64,000 bases of DNA from JANYCO01 sp035535995 (GTDB taxonomy: Bacteria > Bacteroidota > Bacteroidia > Cytophagales > Cytophagaceae): positions 124,001-188,000 of the forward strand of contig DATLOZ010000016.1 of NCBI GenBank assembly GCA_035535995.1, in the 5' to 3' direction. The translations under genes were made by a program, and so were the position numbers. A model generated the notes under the pieces. The model saw only the letters and a list, made by a program, of their open reading frames with translations. It did not search any database and was not told the origin of the DNA. How positions within the stretch are numbered: position 1 is the stretch's first letter; every line of letters starts with the position of its first letter. Below, in pieces: positions 61,563 to 64,000 of the stretch.

Positions 61563-61928
61563 ATTCGTAGGTGTTTAAATTCTATATTATCTTAAACGAC
61601 TCGCATAAAATTAGCGTTGGGGCATAAAATCGCTAAACACCTGTTTATCCTACAACCAAAAGTAGTATGTAAGATTCTTTAATTTATTTTTCATTTAAAA
61701 GCTTATACAAGTGAAGAAAACGGCATTAAACGTTTTTCTGACAATTAATCATATGTACTATTCCAATCCTCGTGGAGTAAAAAAATAGACATAACTCATT
61801 TAGAACTAAAAAAAGAAAGTTTGACCGGAGAATGTTTCTTACATGTGGAAATGATTTTTAATATAAAGACACGAAGGCACAAAGCCCTTCGTGTCTTTGT
61901 GCCCTCATGTATATCAAAAACAATTCTA
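61563..61928. other. Gene-free stretch before the NAD salvage operon end
   Basis: 366 bases between the start of the 82-residue gene and the stop of nadV. It holds a - strand TACTTTTG (61664-61657) that could be a -7 box for the GAF pair, and an overlapping pair of hairpins at 61865-61903. No open frame of interest was seen. Confidence 0.5.
61865..61903. repeat. Overlapping hairpins AAAGACACGAAGG and GGCACAAAG
   Basis: Inverted repeat 1: AAAGACACGAAGG/CCTTCGTGTCTTT (61865-61877 and 61886-61898). Inverted repeat 2: GGCACAAAG/CTTTGTGCC (61876-61884 and 61895-61903). The two share bases and exclude each other. The sequence resembles repeats dispersed in many bacterial genomes. It lies 26 bases after the nadV stop and may end its transcript. 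Confidence 0.65.
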
Positions 61929-63305
61929 TTATAATTTCGAATTCTCTTTCACTTCCTCAAATGTATATTGCTTTTTCACTTCGCCGTTTTCAAATACTAT
62001 CTGTAATTCGTCTTTTCCAGGGTCTGACTCAGATACTGTTTTGTAGCCTGTGCCTTCTTTTACCAATTTCAGTCTTCCTTTTTTAGATTTCTTACCATGA
62101 TCCGTGATCGGATCTTTGTATACATCTCTGCGCTCGCTGTTGACTATTGCTTCGCTACATTTAAAGGCAAATTTTTGTGTATCACGGTCAAGCTTTTGCA
62201 GTAAAGCTCCGCCCATACCAAATCCTACATTATCAGCTGACCAACCGTGTGCTTTCATGTTTTCAAGGATTCCGCCGATAGATTCGTAGTCTACACCGTC
62301 GCCCTGAATCACACGCACTTGTGGAATGAGTACTTTGTAGCCTTTGTCATTGGTGGTATAGCCGAGTTTGCTTCCCAAAATTTCTACTACTTTCAATACC
62401 ACATCTTTCGGAACTCCTGAATCAGGGCGGATCACAAGTGTTCCCTCTCTTTTCAGGATCATATCTTTTAGTTCTTCACCCCAAATCTTTTCGCAAGCAT
62501 TGTAGATATCGTAGCTATCGCTTACTACAGCTACCAGGCCTTTGCTGTATTGCGTGAGCATATTGGCATAAGCATTTTTTTCATTTTCTCTTTTCCAGGA
62601 AGTAATGGTGCTATGCTCCGCAGCAGGAATGGAGAAACCGAACATTCCTTTTGTATTATAATAATCCTGAATGAAAGTAAGACCTGCGATAGTATCTGTT
62701 CCCATAAAATTGATCAAATGCGCTGCGCCACCTATGGAAGCAGATTCTACAGAGGATACACCGCGGAAGCCAAAATCGTGTAGCTTGAAATCAATACCTG
62801 CCGGGTCTCCCGTTTCTTCAAGATATTTCAGGATTAACTTTTTCATTTCACGCGATTGAGTGGCTACTGTACATCCATACCAGGTTTGTACCAGTAAAGT
62901 TTCCAGAAAATTGGTAAGCCAGAAACATTTCGGATCAGTATTTTCAATTGTCATCATTACGTTGCTGTAAGGAATTACAGCGCCTTCCGGAGCGGCTTTG
63001 ATCCTTACCGGAAGTTTTCCGCCATGTTCATTTAAGATATGCATCCATCCTTCTTTATAAAAAAGATCCGGAGTGCCGAAATGCGCGTTGTACAAAGCTT
63101 CCGCCTGGTCGATCTTTTCTTTGGTGACCACTTGTCCTTCGAGGTATTCTCGAAGCAGGAATTGCAATCCGAAAAATGTAACGTCTTTGAATTTCCCACC
63201 TCTTGATTCGAAGTAAGAATAGATCTCTGTAGTACCCGCAGGGTACTGCTTGTAGTGGCTTATTTTATAGCTATCGGTGAGCAGTATGAGGTTGTTACGT
63301 ATCAT
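61929..63305 (-). CDS. nadV: Nicotinamide phosphoribosyltransferase
   Basis: 458 residues. Converts nicotinamide and PRPP to NMN. LTDSYKISHYKQYPAGTTE, FFGLQFLLREYLEG, KLHDFGFRGVSSVESASIGG, VVSDSYDIYNACEKIWGEEL, IRPDSGVPKDVV and IQGDGVDYESIGGILENMK are the NAMPT family blocks, so it is nadV-like and not the nicotinate enzyme pncB. It lies downstream of the NadM-Nudix gene on the same strand (70-base gap with a dispersed repeat), giving a two-step salvage route to NAD. Confidence 0.95.
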   Translation of the reverse strand: MIRNNLILLTDSYKISHYKQYPAGTTEIYSYFESRGGKFKDVTFFGLQFLLREYLEGQVVTKEKIDQAEALYNAHFGTPDLFYKEGWMHILNEHGGKLPVRIKAAPEGAVIPYSNVMMTIENTDPKCFWLTNFLETLLVQTWYGCTVATQSREMKKLILKYLEETGDPAGIDFKLHDFGFRGVSSVESASIGGAAHLINFMGTDTIAGLTFIQDYYNTKGMFGFSIPAAEHSTITSWKRENEKNAYANMLTQYSKGLVAVVSDSYDIYNACEKIWGEELKDMILKREGTLVIRPDSGVPKDVVLKVVEILGSKLGYTTNDKGYKVLIPQVRVIQGDGVDYESIGGILENMKAHGWSADNVGFGMGGALLQKLDRDTQKFAFKCSEAIVNSERRDVYKDPITDHGKKSKKGRLKLVKEGTGYKTVSESDPGKDELQIVFENGEVKKQYTFEEVKENSKL

Positions 63306-63318
63306 AGTTTTTTAATTT

Positions 63319-63346
63319 TAAATTATGAATGATGAATTTTAAATTA
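63319..63346. repeat. Dispersed palindromic repeat, copy 8 (partial)
   Basis: AAATTATGAATGATGAATTT then TAAATTA, a short degenerate copy in the 70-base gap between the NadM-Nudix and nadV genes. Confidence 0.55.
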
Positions 63347-63375
63347 AGCTAAATCACTTTTTTCTTCTCCTTGAG

Positions 63376-64000
63376 CTATAATTTATCAATCAATTTTTTC
63401 TTTAGAATATTGAATAAAACATAATGTTCCTTTACAAAATCTTCTTCTTTGAGTTCTTCCAGTTTGTACCATTTTAGCTCGGCGATGTCGTCGGTAGCTT
63501 GTGGATTTCCTAAAACATATTTTGCAGTAAAAAGATGAGTCATGATCTTGTCTTCTTCTCCGCGGTAGCGCCAATCGTCTATTTTAGCGCTTCCCAGATA
63601 GTTTACGTCCTCAACTTCTACGCCTGATTCTTCCATCACTTCGCGTCTGGCTGCATCTTCAAAGGAATTATCGGTAGGATCGGTAAAGCCACCGAGGAAG
63701 CGGAACTGGTGTTGGTTTGGTTTTCTTCCCAGCAAAACTTTATCTCCCTCTAATATCGCCACATCTACCGTAGGAAATACTTTGGGGTATTGATTGTACG
63801 CTGCGTAGATCACGCCTGCTCTGAAATCTGCAGTAGGCTTCACTTCACGGCTTACTTCTTTTCGCACTTCGGTACCGGAAACAAAAATTGTTTGTTCAAT
63901 TTCGGTAGTAGCAAAATGTCCATGATAATATTTTACAAATCCATCACGGCCTCCGTAAAGTAACACAGAATTGATCGGGCAAGCTTCGCGGATGCGGCTA
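63376..64000 (-). CDS. Bifunctional NMN adenylyltransferase/Nudix hydrolase, 5' truncated by window edge
   Basis: The frame is open to the window end, so only the C-terminal 208 residues are seen. First comes the end of a nucleotidyltransferase domain, with LLYGGRDGF and the FVSGTEVR motif that matches ISGTxxR of NMNAT enzymes. Then a Nudix domain: GGFTDPTDNSFEDAARREVM and EESGV, where REVMEESGV is intact but the first Glu of the box is replaced. This is the slr0787-like NadM-Nudix layout: NMN plus ATP to NAD, with ADP-ribose hydrolysis. It heads the operon with nadV. Confidence 0.9.
   Translation of the reverse strand, partial: SRIREACPINSVLLYGGRDGFVKYYHGHFATTEIEQTIFVSGTEVRKEVSREVKPTADFRAGVIYAAYNQYPKVFPTVDVAILEGDKVLLGRKPNQHQFRFLGGFTDPTDNSFEDAARREVMEESGVEVEDVNYLGSAKIDDWRYRGEEDKIMTHLFTAKYVLGNPQATDDIAELKWYKLEELKEEDFVKEHYVLFNILKKKLIDKL

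Overview
The window looks like a chromosomal segment of a Bacteroidota bacterium, probably of the Cytophagales/Cytophagia type. The evidence is low to moderate GC, few Shine-Dalgarno sites, promoters of the Bacteroidota TTTG-N19-TAnnTTTG form, no adk in the ribosomal cluster, and family content (DUF2027-Smr, TamB-like AsmA family, 7TMR-DISM kinase, DUF2279, secreted TPR and WG-repeat proteins). The genus cannot be told from the sequence alone. Region 1 (1-10191) is a surface-polysaccharide locus. On the + strand are the 3' part of a PtmA-like SDR, two overlapping Gfo/Idh/MocA dehydrogenases, an SGNH-like protein, a Wzx-type flippase and a membrane acyltransferase. Facing them on the - strand is a compact cassette: ketoacyl-ACP synthase III, acyl carrier protein, SDR reductase, GNAT-like protein and polysaccharide deacetylase. 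The cassette most likely makes a small hydroxyacyl group and attaches it to an amino sugar (inference). Region 2 (10192-23300) holds housekeeping and envelope genes: murI, a secreted TPR protein, two small secreted proteins, an ArsR-type regulator, a 2Fe-2S ferredoxin, a YjjG-type nucleotidase, an alpha/beta hydrolase with a CBS protein, CvpA, an NtrC-type regulator without a DNA-binding domain, RNase P RNA, a DUF2027-Smr protein, a DUF2279 protein and a photolyase. Region 3 (23290-37071) holds a giant TamB-like protein divergent from tsaD, a WG-repeat protein, a lipoprotein-like MsrB, enolase, an acyltransferase, carA and a GT-C-like membrane protein. Region 4 (37141-55646, all - strand) is the merged str, S10, spc and alpha ribosomal cluster: rpsL-rpsG-fusA-rpsJ, a terminator and a new promoter, then rplC through rplQ with secY, map, infA, rpmJ and rpoA. 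Region 5 (55647-64000) has an Omp85-like barrel protein with an orphan 7TM histidine kinase, then a PRPP synthase, a possible 34-residue membrane peptide, a GAF protein with a stand-alone paralogue of its N-terminal domain, nicotinamide phosphoribosyltransferase and the C-terminal part of a NadM-Nudix protein. PRPP synthase, NadV and NadM together give the route PRPP + nicotinamide -> NMN -> NAD. A dispersed AT-rich palindromic repeat (core AGTTATGAATGTTGAGTTAT) occurs at eight intergenic sites, including inside the ribosomal and NAD operons. No tRNA, rRNA, CRISPR array, transposase or integrase was seen.
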